Shown: positions 27,724 to 38,656, counted from the stretch's first letter. The stretch is DNA of 64,000 nucleotides from Desulfobacterales bacterium (GCA_026984935.1 JALSRD010000073.1:68313-132312), one strand, 5' to 3'. Notes: generated by a model from the sequence alone, not told the origin. Numbers and translations: made by a program.

Positions 27724-29166
27724 ATGAACGTATTTTCCACCATGGTTACCGGTATCCAGTGGCGGGACGTCGTGGATATCACTTTGAACAGCTACATCCT
27801 GTTCCGCCTCTACGTATTGTTCAGACGAACGAACGTATTCCGGGTGCTGATCGGGATTGCGCTGCTGTGGTTTTTCCAGCGTATTGCCGTGACCTTGGGC
27901 CTGGTTCTGACCAGTTGGGCCATCCAGGGTATCACCGCGGCCACGGCACTGATCATTATTATCGTTTTTCGCAACGAAATCCGCACAGTGCTGCAGACCA
28001 AGAACCTGAAAACCATTTTGTGGGACATTACGCCCCCCTCCCGTTCGGAGCCTGTGGATGTTATCGTTGAAAGCGTATACGAACTGAGCCATAAAAAACA
28101 TGGGGCGCTGATCGTCATTCCCGGCATGGATGACCTGGAGGAAGTCGTGCTGGGCGGTATCAACTGGCAGGGCGTGCCTTCCAAGGAAATGCTGAGCAGC
28201 ATCTTCTGGCCGGACAACCCGGTGCACGACGGAGCGGTGATCATCCGGGACGGCCACGTTGCGCGGGTGGGCGCCGTGCTGCCGCTTTCGCGGCGCAAAG
28301 ATTTCCCGGTCCACCTGGGAACGCGACACCGGGCGGCACTCGGCCTGGCCGAGGCTACCGATGCGCTGGTGCTTGTGGTTTCCGAGGAAAGCGGGAAGGT
28401 GATGGCAGCCAGGAAGTCACGCCTGATTCCAGTCCAGGACAATCTCCAGCTGTCCAGGCTTTTGCACGAGCAACTGGGTGATTCGGATCAGTCCTCCGGC
28501 TCCGGGCGCAAAGAAAAAGTGCGCCTGGCCGCAGCCGCATTTTTTGCCGTCCTGTTTGTCGTCAGCATCTGGTTCAGCTTCACACGCGGGCGCTATACCC
28601 TGATCACCATCGATCGACCGATCGAGTTTGTCAATCCGGCAAAAAAAGTGGAGGTTTACGATGTCTCGGCCAACACCGTCCGGCTGAGTTTGAGCGGCTC
28701 GGCCACGATTATCAAGTCGCTTGACCCGGACACCGTGCGGGTCAGAATAGACTTGGGCAAAGCCAAGCTGGGCCGCAATACCTTTCATATCTTGAAAGAC
28801 AATATTACGCTGCCCCCGGGTATTTCCCTCAAACGGGTGTCGCCGACTTCGGTAGAGGCCACGCTGGACGTACCGGTTCAGAAGGTGCTGCCGGTTCAGG
28901 TGGACTGGATCGGAAAACTGCCGCCAGGCCTGAGACTGATGGCGGTGCGGGTGGAGCCGGCCCGGGTGACCGTTGTCGGTCGGCGGACGAACATCGCCCA
29001 TCTGGCCACCATCTACACCCAGAAAGTTTCGCTCAATCGGCTGCGCACCAGCGGCAGCCTGACCCTTAAACTGGCACCGCTGCCCAGGGGCTCGGAGATC
29101 TACCTGAAAACCAAGGACCAGATCACGGTACACTTCGTGATCAAGCAAAAGGAACCGCAAGCATAG
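27724..29166 (+). CDS. diadenylate cyclase (CdaA/DisA_N type) fused to a YbbR/CdaR-like C-terminal region
   Basis: CdaA-like three-TM N-terminus; DAC motifs HDGAVIIRDGHVARVGAVLPLSRR and GTRHRAALGLAEATDALVLVVSEESG; internal TM AAAAFFAVLFVVSIWFSF followed by YbbR-like repeats (VDWIGKLPPGLRLMAVRVEPARVTVVGRRTNI). Confidence 0.9.
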   Translation: MNVFSTMVTGIQWRDVVDITLNSYILFRLYVLFRRTNVFRVLIGIALLWFFQRIAVTLGLVLTSWAIQGITAATALIIIIVFRNEIRTVLQTKNLKTILWDITPPSRSEPVDVIVESVYELSHKKHGALIVIPGMDDLEEVVLGGINWQGVPSKEMLSSIFWPDNPVHDGAVIIRDGHVARVGAVLPLSRRKDFPVHLGTRHRAALGLAEATDALVLVVSEESGKVMAARKSRLIPVQDNLQLSRLLHEQLGDSDQSSGSGRKEKVRLAAAAFFAVLFVVSIWFSFTRGRYTLITIDRPIEFVNPAKKVEVYDVSANTVRLSLSGSATIIKSLDPDTVRVRIDLGKAKLGRNTFHILKDNITLPPGISLKRVSPTSVEATLDVPVQKVLPVQVDWIGKLPPGLRLMAVRVEPARVTVVGRRTNIAHLATIYTQKVSLNRLRTSGSLTLKLAPLPRGSEIYLKTKDQITVHFVIKQKEPQA

Positions 29167-29209
29167 CTGTTTTTCGGTACTTTTCCGGAAGAAAGCGGGG
29201 GCTCACGGT

Positions 29210-29818
29210 ATGGAATGGAAACAGGCGCGTCAGATGCCGCCGGAGGCTTCCGGATCGGAAGCCCTGATCCGGCCTGATGCAGAGCCTCCAAACAGCGGCT
29301 TACGTGGCGATGCGCGTGTTTTCAATCGACCGGTGTTTGCCTGGGTGCTGGCCGGTTTGATGCTGGCAGTCGTCATCGGGTTGCTGATGGTGCGCTTTCC
29401 CGATACCCGGGCAGAGACAAAGCGCCTGGACGCACTTGAAAAAAAACTTGAGCAGCTCGAAGCGCAGACCGGGCGCATACCGGCGCTGGCCGAAGACATG
29501 GCGCGGTTGTCTGAAAAAACGGACGCACTGGCCCACGCGCTGAACCTGGCAACGGGCCGGATGAACCGCCTTGATGCCGGCTTGACCGGACTCAAGAAGA
29601 CGACTGCGGCGCTGGCGTATGCGGCCGCCGCGCCACGGGCGGCCCCGGCAGTACGCCGCGGCGCTTTGCATACCGTTTACCATCGCATACGGCCCGGTGA
29701 AACCCTTTACAGCATCAGCCGGCGTTACGGCACCACGGTTGAGAGGTTGCGGCATGACAACCGCCTCGGCCGCCGGCGGCTGATTCATCCCGGACAGCTG
29801 CTCAAAATCCGGCGATAG
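29210..29818 (+). CDS. membrane-anchored LysM-domain protein
   Basis: N-terminal TM VFAWVLAGLMLAVVIGLLMV, coiled coil, C-terminal LysM HTVYHRIRPGETLYSISRRYGTTVERLRHDNRLGRRRLIHPGQLLKI. Confidence 0.85.
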   Translation: MEWKQARQMPPEASGSEALIRPDAEPPNSGLRGDARVFNRPVFAWVLAGLMLAVVIGLLMVRFPDTRAETKRLDALEKKLEQLEAQTGRIPALAEDMARLSEKTDALAHALNLATGRMNRLDAGLTGLKKTTAALAYAAAAPRAAPAVRRGALHTVYHRIRPGETLYSISRRYGTTVERLRHDNRLGRRRLIHPGQLLKIRR

Positions 29819-29851
29819 ACGCCTGCTGCCCCTGAGACGGCAAACCGCCCC

Positions 29852-30898
29852 ATGAACAAAAACCTGTACAAAATCGTCACCATCGGCGGCGGCAGCGGCC
29901 AGTTCGCGCTGCTGCGGGGCCTGAGGGATAACGAGCAGCTTGATATTACAGCCGTTGTTTCCATGGTCGACAGCGGCGGGAGCACCGGCCGGCTGCGTGA
30001 CAGACTGGGCGTACTGCCGCCCGGAGATCCGCTCAAGTGTATCCTGGCGCTGTCCCCCCACCAGGATATCGTACGCACCCTATTTTTAAAACGTTTCCAA
30101 CACGATCGCCGCCTGCGGGGGCATAACGCCGGCAACATGCTGCTGACCATGCTCTCCCGGTTTACGGGCAGTTTTACCGCCGGTGTGCAGGCGCTGGCCG
30201 AGATTCTCGATGTCAGGGGACGGATCCTGCCGGTTACGGTGGACAAGGCCACCCTGGTGGCCGAGCTGACCGACGGCAGCCGGATTTACGGCGAGAGGGC
30301 CATCGATACACCCCGCGGCCACCAGCGTGAAAAGATCAAGGATGTCTGGCTGGTCCCCCACCACCACGACCGCATCTCGGTGTATCCGCCGGTGATTCAA
30401 GCCATCGAACAGGCGGACTTCATCATTATCGGCCCCGGTGATCTTTTCACCAGTATCCTGCCGAACCTGATCGTTCCGGGTGTCAGCGAAACCCTGGCCC
30501 GCTGCCGGGCCAAGATGCTCTACGTATTGAACATCATGACCAAGTTCGGTGAAACCCATCAGTTCAGAGGCCGGGATTTCGTCACCCGTTTGCAGGAAAG
30601 CATGGGCCGGTCCGTGGATGCCGTGCTGTATAACAACTGCCGGCCGCCCGAGAAGATCCTCGAACATTACAGGCGCCAGAAAGCCGAGTTCGTCCAGATC
30701 AATGGAAAAGACCCGTGGTGGCGTAAGCACAGGGTGTATGCCTGCGACTTACTGGATACAGCCGGCGGCATCGTGCGCCACAATCCCCGCAAACTGGCTG
30801 CTCTGGTGGAGCGCGTTATCCGTGCGGAGGGCGATTCAGAAGATGGATCTGTGATTTCGCAAAGCCCCAAAGGCGCCGATGCGGACGACCCGCCGTAA
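29852..30898 (+). CDS. YvcK/CofD-family gluconeogenesis-factor-like protein
   Basis: TIGGGSGQFALLRGLRDNEQLDITAVVSMVDSGGSTGRLRDRLGVLPPGDPLKCILALS; HNAGNMLLTML; FIIIGPGDLFTSILPNLIVPGV. Confidence 0.92.
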   Translation: MNKNLYKIVTIGGGSGQFALLRGLRDNEQLDITAVVSMVDSGGSTGRLRDRLGVLPPGDPLKCILALSPHQDIVRTLFLKRFQHDRRLRGHNAGNMLLTMLSRFTGSFTAGVQALAEILDVRGRILPVTVDKATLVAELTDGSRIYGERAIDTPRGHQREKIKDVWLVPHHHDRISVYPPVIQAIEQADFIIIGPGDLFTSILPNLIVPGVSETLARCRAKMLYVLNIMTKFGETHQFRGRDFVTRLQESMGRSVDAVLYNNCRPPEKILEHYRRQKAEFVQINGKDPWWRKHRVYACDLLDTAGGIVRHNPRKLAALVERVIRAEGDSEDGSVISQSPKGADADDPP

Positions 30899-30976
30899 AT
30901 AAAAAGGTGGAAAGGTTCGGCACAAGCTGGCGGGTGTGCACCGGCCACCCGTACCGGGCGGTTTGGAGAAAAAATC

Positions 30977-31951
30977 GTGAAAAAAGCTTGCACCCATTGC
31001 CTGCTGATCCTGCTGGTGCTGCTGACCGTCGTCGGCTGCGCCCATCATCTGCCCGTGGCACCCGAAACCCGCCCGGAGATCTATGCCCCGGCCGACTGGC
31101 AGCAGAATCCGCTGGCCCCCCTTTTCCTGGCCTACGGCAGCCGCAAGGGCCGCAATCGCATCGGCCGCCCCACGGCGCGCGTGCGGGCCGAAGGGCGAAC
31201 AGATGTTTTTGTCGATGCCGGCCATCCGGCGGTCTACACGCGGCGCCTGCCCTTTGACACCGCCCGCGGCCGCTACGTCAACCACATCTACCGCGTGCAT
31301 TTCGCCGACATTCCTTTCAGCCTGGTACCCTTCAACCTTGCGGCGGGGAAAAACGTGGGTCTGATCGTGATCATCACCGCCGACGAAAGCGGCAGACCGT
31401 TGCTGGTGACCAGCGTGCAGACCTGCGGCTGCTACCATGCCATCGTCCCCACGGACTACCTGCCCCGGGATGCCTATCCGGCAGGTTACAGTCGCAAAGC
31501 ACTATGGGTGTTCGGCGAGAAACTCCCCTGGCGGCTGGCCTATCGCGGCGTGCAGCGGCCACGCCTGCTGGTGAGTCTGCGCCCGGACGTGCACCGCGTG
31601 ATGCACCTGGAAGTGGTCGATGCCCGGCGCGTGCCGGCGGCCTACCGCGTAATCCCGATGCCTGTGGAAGACCTGTCGGCCCTGGAACACCTGCAGGCAG
31701 GCGGAGGCAGCACCAGTTTCTACTACTCCAGCGGCCTGCTGAAAGATTTCGTCAAAGGATCGGTCAAGCCTTGGGAGTCGCTGCTGCTGAGCCTGCCCAG
31801 CCTGGACCTTTTCGTCGGTACCGATAAGGTCTACGATCCTGCACGGCCCACGCCGAATCGTTTCTACACCAGCCTGGTTCCCTGGCGGCAGCAGGCTTCG
31901 GACATGCGCCACTTCGCCGCCTTCCTGAAATTCTGGGGCTGGGGGCTGTAG
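30977..31951 (+). CDS. predicted lipoprotein of unknown function
   Basis: N-terminal MKKACTHCLLILLVLLTVVGCAHH lipobox; full-length uninterrupted ORF with Shine-Dalgarno-like upstream sequence. Confidence 0.75.
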   Translation: MKKACTHCLLILLVLLTVVGCAHHLPVAPETRPEIYAPADWQQNPLAPLFLAYGSRKGRNRIGRPTARVRAEGRTDVFVDAGHPAVYTRRLPFDTARGRYVNHIYRVHFADIPFSLVPFNLAAGKNVGLIVIITADESGRPLLVTSVQTCGCYHAIVPTDYLPRDAYPAGYSRKALWVFGEKLPWRLAYRGVQRPRLLVSLRPDVHRVMHLEVVDARRVPAAYRVIPMPVEDLSALEHLQAGGGSTSFYYSSGLLKDFVKGSVKPWESLLLSLPSLDLFVGTDKVYDPARPTPNRFYTSLVPWRQQASDMRHFAAFLKFWGWGL

Positions 31952-31972
31952 CACGCGGGCTGACGCCCGGCA

Positions 31973-33133
31973 TCAGACGTAGCGGTCCACCATCTCGGCG
32001 ATGAATTTCTCCATGCCGGCCGCCCCTTCTCTGGCCATCACCTCGTCCACCAGACGCCGGATTTTGGCGTAGGTCTGCGGATCGTGCTGCAGGTCGTCGG
32101 TGGAGCGGTAGGTGCCGCCGCGGCGTCCCACCCGGTAAACCAGGCGGTCGGTGTCGGACAACTGCTGGTACTTTTTGATCACCGCCAGCATGCGTGCTTT
32201 ATCACCGGGCAGTTTGCCGGAGACTTCCTCCAGCAGGTTCATGATGTGATCGCTGGCAACGGTGCTGGAAATTCCATCCAGGTGCTGGATCAATACACGG
32301 ATCTCTTCGGCCAGCATGTCGTCGCTCAGCATCTCGAAGCTGCCGGCGGTGAGCTTTTCGTACAGCGGCACTTTGGTCGGTACGCGCAGGCTGCGCAGGC
32401 GGATGAAGTGGGGATTGATGCGGTTGAGCACCTCGGCCGTCTGCACGGCATGCTGGCGCCACATGGCCCGGCCGCCCAGGCCGGGCATGATATACTCGGA
32501 AAGTTCCATACCGGCGGCGATGACCCGCCGGCCGGCCTCCACGTGCTGGGCGGCGGATACACCCTTTTTCATCAGCTTCAACAGCGGATCGTAGCCGCTT
32601 TCCAGACCGATGTGAATGCGGTCCAGACCGGCGGCGCGGATTTTTGTCAGTGCGGCGACGGATTTGCGGATAATGGTGCGTGAGCGTGCGTAGGTGGTGA
32701 TGCGCTGAATTTCCGGAAAGGTTTCCCGCAAAAAGGCGAGTACTTCGACCAGTGCGGCGGTGGGCATCACCAGATTGTCGGCGTCCTGCAGGAAACAGGC
32801 GCCGGTGCCGTAGTAGGCCCAGGCCGCCACGCTGCGGTAGGCCGGGCTGTAGCCGTGTTCGCTGTAAATCGCGGATACCACGGCGTCGTTGATCTCGCCG
32901 CTGAAGCCCAGTTTCCAGGAAAGGGCCCGCATGTCGTCGTAAATGTCCCGCGCGCGGCGGATGTCGTCCTTGATCTCGGCGACGCTGCGCAGGGAAAATT
33001 TACGCTGCTTGTAAACCGGGCAAAAGAGGCACTGGTTCCAGGGGCAGTTGCGCGTAAGGCGCAACAAAAGGCTGCGGGCCTCGTTGGGCGGCCGGATAGG
33101 GCCCTGTTCAAAGGTGGTGTCGGCGGTTGTCAT
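31973..33133 (-). CDS. radical SAM protein
   Basis: CPWNQCLFCPVYKQRKFSLRSVAEI (CxxxxCxxC-type cluster); IHIGLESGYDPLLKLMKKGVSAAQHVEAGRRVIAAGMELSEYIMPGLGG. Confidence 0.9.
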   Translation of the reverse strand: MTTADTTFEQGPIRPPNEARSLLLRLTRNCPWNQCLFCPVYKQRKFSLRSVAEIKDDIRRARDIYDDMRALSWKLGFSGEINDAVVSAIYSEHGYSPAYRSVAAWAYYGTGACFLQDADNLVMPTAALVEVLAFLRETFPEIQRITTYARSRTIIRKSVAALTKIRAAGLDRIHIGLESGYDPLLKLMKKGVSAAQHVEAGRRVIAAGMELSEYIMPGLGGRAMWRQHAVQTAEVLNRINPHFIRLRSLRVPTKVPLYEKLTAGSFEMLSDDMLAEEIRVLIQHLDGISSTVASDHIMNLLEEVSGKLPGDKARMLAVIKKYQQLSDTDRLVYRVGRRGGTYRSTDDLQHDPQTYAKIRRLVDEVMAREGAAGMEKFIAEMVDRYV

Positions 33134-33232
33134 GGCTCTCTCCCCTCGGCGGAGGTGTCCGGGTGCCGGAGATTTCGATCTGCTCCAGAACTTTCGTCGG
33201 TTAACCGGGCCGGCTTCTTTTACGAATATGAA

Positions 33233-34426
33233 TCAGCAAATGAAAATGTCAACCGGTACCCGGCTCAGCAGCTGCCCGCCGTGATCGGTGACCAAAAAAA
33301 CGCTTTCCACGCCGACGGCGAAGCGGTCTGTGAACAGCATCTTGGGCTCTAACGCAAAGACCATGCCGCTCTCTATGTGCTCTTTGCGTCCTGCGGCCAG
33401 AAAGGGCGGTTCGATGAGTTCGACGCCGATGCCATGGCCCACGAAGGATACTTTGTGGCCGTCCGGACCCAGGTAGATGTCGGCGTATCCCAGTTTGTGC
33501 GCGGTTTTTACGCCCAGGTCGAAGAGTTCACTGCAAAACATCCCCGGCTTCGCCGCCGCAATCAGCGTATCGTGAATTTCGATACAGGCCCGACAGGCAT
33601 CCAGGGCCGCCGGCGGCATGCTTTCAATGGCGAACATGCGCGTTTCGTCCATGTGGTAGCCGTTGACCACGGTGCCGACATCGATGAGAATCGGCTCGCC
33701 GGCCGCCAGCTTTTTGCGGCTGGCGCCGCTGGGAAAAGCCGCCGAAGTGCCCCGGCCGCTGACCGGCGAGTCCAGCAAGCCCAGGCAGGCGCCGTGGGTC
33801 CCGCTGGCAACATGCCAGTTGTAGCCTTCGGTACGGTAGTCGCGTATCCGCAGCTGGCCGCTGTGGCCCAGTCTGCGCGCGTAGGTTTCGTACATGCCAG
33901 CAAATTCAATTTCCATGACCCCCGGCGCGAGGGTTTCGCGGATATACTCAAAGACCTTGCGCGACACCTCGGCCGTGTGTTCGATCTGCGCGATCTCCCA
34001 GGCCGACTTGCGGCTGCGCACGGAAAGGATGAGATCCGAAGCGTCCATGGTGTGCCGGGCGCTCAGCAGCTGGCGGTAAAAGCGGAATTCGCGTACCGGC
34101 AATACGTCGAGCTCAAAACCGATGACCCCTGGTGGAGAACCGTGGCAAGATGCGATGCGCTCTGGAATTTCGCGCACCGAGGAAACCGGCGCGACCTGCG
34201 CCAGGGAGCTTTCGGCTACCGCGCGTGCCAGGCTGCGCCGGATAAAAAGCTGCGGCCGGCCCCGGGCCGGAACATACAAAAAGCCGTTCTGGCAGGTACC
34301 GCTGAAGTAAAACAGATCCATGCGCTGCGCGATGAAGAGTCCGTCCATGTGACGGCTGCGCATGCCCTGCTTAAGGCGCGCGATGCGGCTGTCGATCTCA
34401 TGTGCCGGCACGTGGAAATTTTCCAT
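33233..34426 (-). CDS. M24 family metallopeptidase (Xaa-Pro aminopeptidase-like)
   Basis: ILIDVGTVVNGYHMDETRMFAI, SFVGHGIGVELIEPPFL, GMVFALEPKMLF metal-binding motifs. Confidence 0.9.
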   Translation of the reverse strand: MENFHVPAHEIDSRIARLKQGMRSRHMDGLFIAQRMDLFYFSGTCQNGFLYVPARGRPQLFIRRSLARAVAESSLAQVAPVSSVREIPERIASCHGSPPGVIGFELDVLPVREFRFYRQLLSARHTMDASDLILSVRSRKSAWEIAQIEHTAEVSRKVFEYIRETLAPGVMEIEFAGMYETYARRLGHSGQLRIRDYRTEGYNWHVASGTHGACLGLLDSPVSGRGTSAAFPSGASRKKLAAGEPILIDVGTVVNGYHMDETRMFAIESMPPAALDACRACIEIHDTLIAAAKPGMFCSELFDLGVKTAHKLGYADIYLGPDGHKVSFVGHGIGVELIEPPFLAAGRKEHIESGMVFALEPKMLFTDRFAVGVESVFLVTDHGGQLLSRVPVDIFIC

Positions 34427-34547
34427 CGTCCATTTCCGTTTTTAGTGGTATAAAGAGGCACCGACTCCGGAAGCCTGTATGCGGCCATGTTACACAGCCC
34501 GGCCGACCGGCGCAATTGGTATTTTGTTGACACGCAACCAGACGCCC

Positions 34548-35099
34548 ATGACAGATATTCCTGCAAGTGCCGAGTACCGATTCTGCCCTTACTGCGGACA
34601 GCTCCTGGAAAAGCGCCGCAGGGGCAACCAGGTGCGCCTGTACTGCCGGCGCTGCAACCGGATCCTTTACCGCAACCCCACGGTGGGCGTGGCGGTTGTG
34701 CTGGTTGAAAAAAACCGCCTGCTGCTGGTCAAACGCCTGGGGTCCTATCGCGATATGTGGTGCATCCCCTGTGGCCATGTGGAACTCGATGAAGACGTGC
34801 GCGCTGCCGCGCGCCGGGAGTTCGAGGAGGAGACCGGTCTGGTCGTTGCCGTCGGACCCTGTTTTGCCGTGCACTCCAATTTTCACGATCCCGCCCATCA
34901 GACCGTGGGTATCTGGTTTGCGGGAAAACGCACCGGTGGAGAGCTCAGGGCCGGTTCGGATGCGGCCGAGGCCGTCTTTTTTCCGCTGGAGCAACTGCCG
35001 CGCGCCATGGCCTTTCCCACGGATCTCAAGGTGTGTGCGAAACTGCGTGCGCTTGCCGCCCAGGGGCGTCTCGACGGATGGGATGACTTTTCGCAGTAA
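34548..35099 (+). CDS. NUDIX hydrolase with N-terminal zinc ribbon
   Basis: [30 protein letters not shown] zinc ribbon; NUDIX box [25 protein letters not shown]. Confidence 0.9.
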   Translation: MTDIPASAEYRFCPYCGQLLEKRRRGNQVRLYCRRCNRILYRNPTVGVAVVLVEKNRLLLVKRLGSYRDMWCIPCGHVELDEDVRAAARREFEEETGLVVAVGPCFAVHSNFHDPAHQTVGIWFAGKRTGGELRAGSDAAEAVFFPLEQLPRAMAFPTDLKVCAKLRALAAQGRLDGWDDFSQ

Positions 35100-35406
35100 A
35101 GAAGCCGATCATGGAGAGTGTGGTGCGCGCACCGTCCGCCAGCAGATCATCGCACGGCTCGGCGAACGTGCCATGGGTGCGCGGGAACTTTCCCAGGCAC
35201 TGGGCATCAGTGAAAAAGAGGTCTACCGGCATCTGGTGCACGTATCGCGCAGCCTGAAAACGGCCGGCCGCAAGCTGGTGATCCGCCCTTTCGGGTGCCG
35301 GTCCTGCGGGTATCGCTTCCGGGAGCGCAAACGCTTTTCGCCGGCCGGTCGCTGTCCCCGCTGCCGCAGCAGCCATCTGGAGCGGCCGGTTTACGCCATC
35401 TGCTGA
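35083..35406 (+). CDS. small HTH + zinc-ribbon transcriptional regulator-like protein
   Basis: [58 protein letters not shown]...[28 protein letters not shown]; start overlaps the NUDIX stop. Confidence 0.75.
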   Translation: MTFRSKEADHGECGARTVRQQIIARLGERAMGARELSQALGISEKEVYRHLVHVSRSLKTAGRKLVIRPFGCRSCGYRFRERKRFSPAGRCPRCRSSHLERPVYAIC

Positions 35407-35454
35407 AACCTTCCGGCCAGCAAACCCCCGGGCCGGAATTTCTACAGGCTTCGG

Positions 35455-36549
35455 TCAGGGCGGCATGCGTGCTTTCACGCGGTCCATGAACTTGCGGTTG
35501 GCACCGGGGAAAGGGTAGGCATCCAGCTGCTCAGCGGTCACCCAGCGGTGCGCCTCGGCGGAATTCAGGCGCACACGGCCGGAGGCGTAGCGGCAGAAAA
35601 ATACGTCGGCCACGATTTTAAAATGCGTATAGGCATGGCGGATTCTGGCGAGGTGCTGTTCGATGCGCACCGCCAGGCCGGTTTCCTCCATGATCTCACG
35701 CCGGCAGGCCTTTTCGGCGGACTCACCGCTTTTTAGTTTGCCGCCCGGAAATTCCCACAGACCCCCCAGCAGCCCGTTTTGGGCACGCCGCGTGATCAAC
35801 AGGCGGCCGTTTTTTTCCACCACGCCGATGGCCACCCGGTATTGCGGCACCGGCACACGCTTGGTGCGCACGGGATAGCGGTCCACGTCATCGGGGAAAC
35901 TGCGGCAGTCAGCGTTCAGCGGACAGGCGGAGCATTCCGGCTGCCGCGGTCGGCAGACCAGGGCCCCCAGCTCCATGACCGCCTGGTTGAAAACCCCCGG
36001 CCGGCGCGGGTCCAGCATGTTTTGAGCCGCCTTGCGGAAAACAGGCGCCGAACGGGTCTGGTTGACCGGGGCGTTAATGGCCAAAAAGCGCGCCAGCATC
36101 CGCTTGACGTTCCCGTCCACCACGGCGTACGGCCGGCCGTAGGCGATGCTGAGCACGGCCGCGGCGATGTAGTCCCCGACCCCCGGCAGGGATACCATGC
36201 CCTGCCAGTCGTCGGGAAGCCGTCCTCCGAACTGTCGGCAGACCCTGCCGGCGGCCCGGTGCAGGTTGCGCGCACGGGCGTAGTAGCCCAGCCCCTCCCA
36301 GCATTTGAGCACGGTCTGCAGATCGGCCGCTGCCAGATTGTGGATCTCGGGGAAGCGGCTCATAAACCGGCGGTAAAAGGGGATCACGGTGCGGACCTGC
36401 GTCTGCTGCAGCATGACTTCCGATACCCAGATGGCATAGGGGTCCGACGTGCTGCGCCAGGGCAGGCGGCGGCGGTGCCGGATGTACCAGGCGCACAGCC
36501 GTCGGCGCAATTGTCGCATGTCGTGGAATGCAGCGCCGTCAGCGGTCAC
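35455..36549 (-). CDS. mutY: A/G-specific adenine glycosylase MutY
   Basis: [63 protein letters not shown]; Fe-S cluster [10 protein letters not shown] region; C-terminal NUDIX domain. Confidence 0.94.
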   Translation of the reverse strand: MTADGAAFHDMRQLRRRLCAWYIRHRRRLPWRSTSDPYAIWVSEVMLQQTQVRTVIPFYRRFMSRFPEIHNLAAADLQTVLKCWEGLGYYARARNLHRAAGRVCRQFGGRLPDDWQGMVSLPGVGDYIAAAVLSIAYGRPYAVVDGNVKRMLARFLAINAPVNQTRSAPVFRKAAQNMLDPRRPGVFNQAVMELGALVCRPRQPECSACPLNADCRSFPDDVDRYPVRTKRVPVPQYRVAIGVVEKNGRLLITRRAQNGLLGGLWEFPGGKLKSGESAEKACRREIMEETGLAVRIEQHLARIRHAYTHFKIVADVFFCRYASGRVRLNSAEAHRWVTAEQLDAYPFPGANRKFMDRVKARMPP

Positions 36550-38627
36550 GGGGTTTGCAGCAGGGCTTGAATCCGGGCAGGGTCGTCGGCAGTCTGGCGG
36601 TCGTCTCCTTTACGGTACACGAAAGCCCGGGCCTGCCCACCGGGACCGGCCGCCAGTTCGCGTGTAAAAGGCGCGATTTCACCCAGCGCGCCGGCATTGG
36701 CGTCGGTTTTCCGCAGCACGGCGACACATGGATCGAAACGCCGGTCTATGGATGCCAGCATGCGCTGGGCGGCCTCGTCGGCGGGTTCGCCGACGACAAC
36801 CACCCGGCGTACCGGCTGCAGCATGCAGTCGGTGCCCATCAGGCAACGGCAGAAGGCCGCGGGGTGGCGCTGGATGCTTCCGGCGGACGCGCGCAGCAGC
36901 TGTCCGGCCCGATCCCGCCATGCCTGGCCGGCGGTCAGCGCGAACAGGTCGAGCAGGTTCTGCAGCGCCACCGAATTGGCCGCCGGGATGGCGCCGTCGG
37001 TGATCTCCCTGGGCCGCACGGGAAGGTCATCCTGGTGCGCGGGGGTCATGCAAAAGCCGCCGTGCGCCTCATCCCAGAAATCGGCGTCCATCCGCGCCTG
37101 CAGCTTTGCGGCGCCATGCAGCCAGGCGGGATCGAAGGTCGCGCGGTAAAGGGCCAGCTGCGCGGCGGTGAAAAAGGCGTAATCGGCAGCAAACGCCCCG
37201 CCGGCGGTTTCGCCGTCCCGGTAGCGGTGCTGCAGGCGGCCGTCGGCGCCGGTCATGTGCCCGGCAAGCCACTTTGCGGCCCGCACGGCCGCCCGGATAT
37301 ACTGCCGCTTTCCCAGGATGCGGCCGCCGTCGGCCATGGCGGCGATCATCAGGCCGTTCCAGTCGGTCAGGACCTTGTCGTCCTTTAAGGGATGCATGCG
37401 CTTTTCGCGCCACGCGAACAGGCGCCGGCGGACTTTTTGCCACTGGGTCTCGAGTGCCTGCAGCGGAATTTCCAGCTCCCGCGCCCACTGATCCAACGGC
37501 TTGGTCAGGTGCAGGATGTTCGCGCCGTTGCGCCGGCCGCTGGCCTCCTCGGCAAAATTGCCCTCGGCGCTGACCGTAAAGATCCGTTTCCAACGGCGGG
37601 CATCCGATGCGCCCAGCGCCGCAACCAGCTCCGCATCCGTCCACAGGTAGAATTTTCCCTCGCGGCCCTCGCTGTCAGCGTCCTCGGCGGTAAAAAAGGG
37701 GCCTTCCAAAGACGTCATGTCCCGCAGCACATAACTGAATATCTCTTCTGCGGTGCGGGCATAGAAAGGCAGGCCCGTAACCTGGAACGCTTCCAGGTAA
37801 GCCTTGGCCATAAGCGCCTGATCGTAGAGCATTTTTTCAAAATGCGGCACCTGCCAGCCGGCATCCGTGGCATAGCGGTGAAAGCCGAACCCCACATGGT
37901 CCCAGATGCCGCCCAGGCGCATGGCCAAAAGCGTCCGCTGTACCATTTCCAGAATTTCAGGCCGTGCGTTGCGGTGGTATTGGCGCAGCAGCAGCTGGAG
38001 CCGGTGGGGCATGGGAAACTTGGGCGCCGGCTGGAAGCCGCCGTGCTTGGAGTCGTATTCGGAACGCATCTGATCAACGGCTTTTTCCAGTACGGTTGCT
38101 TCAGGTTCGGCGCCCGGCACGGAAACGAAGGCACCGGACAGATGCGTAAAAACCTTGTCGGCCGATTCGATCAGCCGGGGCCGTTCGTTTTGCCACAGCT
38201 GCTGCACCTGGCGGCACAGCTGCAGCAGCCCGGTTTGCCCCAAGCGGTTTTCGCGCGGAAGGTAGGTGGCCGCAAAAAAAGGCTTTTTGTGTGGGGTCAG
38301 GAAAATGGACAGCGGCCAGCCGCCGCTGCCGCTGATCATCTGGCAGGCCGCCATGTAAACGGCATCGATGTCGGGACGCTCTTCGCGGTCGACTTTGATA
38401 CAAACGAAAGTGTCGTTGAGCAGGCGGGCGGCAACTGGGTCCTCAAATGATTCGTGCGCCATCACATGGCACCAGTGGCAGGTGGCGTAGCCGATGGAGA
38501 GAAATACCGGCTTGTCCGTATCCAATGCATGCGCAAAGGCCTCTGGCGACCAGGGGCGCCAGTCCACCGGATTATCGGCGTGCTGGAGCAGGTACGGACT
38601 CTTTTCGTGAATCAGGTGATTGGGCAT
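36546..38627 (-). CDS. thioredoxin-domain protein of the YyaL/DUF255 family
   Basis: [29 protein letters not shown]...[51 protein letters not shown]. Confidence 0.94.
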   Translation of the reverse strand: MPNHLIHEKSPYLLQHADNPVDWRPWSPEAFAHALDTDKPVFLSIGYATCHWCHVMAHESFEDPVAARLLNDTFVCIKVDREERPDIDAVYMAACQMISGSGGWPLSIFLTPHKKPFFAATYLPRENRLGQTGLLQLCRQVQQLWQNERPRLIESADKVFTHLSGAFVSVPGAEPEATVLEKAVDQMRSEYDSKHGGFQPAPKFPMPHRLQLLLRQYHRNARPEILEMVQRTLLAMRLGGIWDHVGFGFHRYATDAGWQVPHFEKMLYDQALMAKAYLEAFQVTGLPFYARTAEEIFSYVLRDMTSLEGPFFTAEDADSEGREGKFYLWTDAELVAALGASDARRWKRIFTVSAEGNFAEEASGRRNGANILHLTKPLDQWARELEIPLQALETQWQKVRRRLFAWREKRMHPLKDDKVLTDWNGLMIAAMADGGRILGKRQYIRAAVRAAKWLAGHMTGADGRLQHRYRDGETAGGAFAADYAFFTAAQLALYRATFDPAWLHGAAKLQARMDADFWDEAHGGFCMTPAHQDDLPVRPREITDGAIPAANSVALQNLLDLFALTAGQAWRDRAGQLLRASAGSIQRHPAAFCRCLMGTDCMLQPVRRVVVVGEPADEAAQRMLASIDRRFDPCVAVLRKTDANAGALGEIAPFTRELAAGPGGQARAFVYRKGDDRQTADDPARIQALLQTP

Positions 38628-38656
38628 AAAGGCCTTTCAGTGGCGCCCGGCAGGTG

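Noticed and set aside
27115-28329. 404-aa minus-strand ORF opposite the DUF2914/diadenylate cyclase genes
   Set aside because: Antisense shadow ORF in high-GC DNA; composition (many H, Q, R, D) is typical of reverse-complement reading and the opposite strand has clear domains.
33377-34453. 358-aa plus-strand ORF opposite the M24 peptidase gene
   Set aside because: Shadow ORF; conserved metal-binding motifs are on the minus strand.
37392-38450. 352-aa plus-strand ORF opposite the DUF255/YyaL gene
   Set aside because: Shadow ORF; the minus strand encodes a clear thioredoxin-domain protein.
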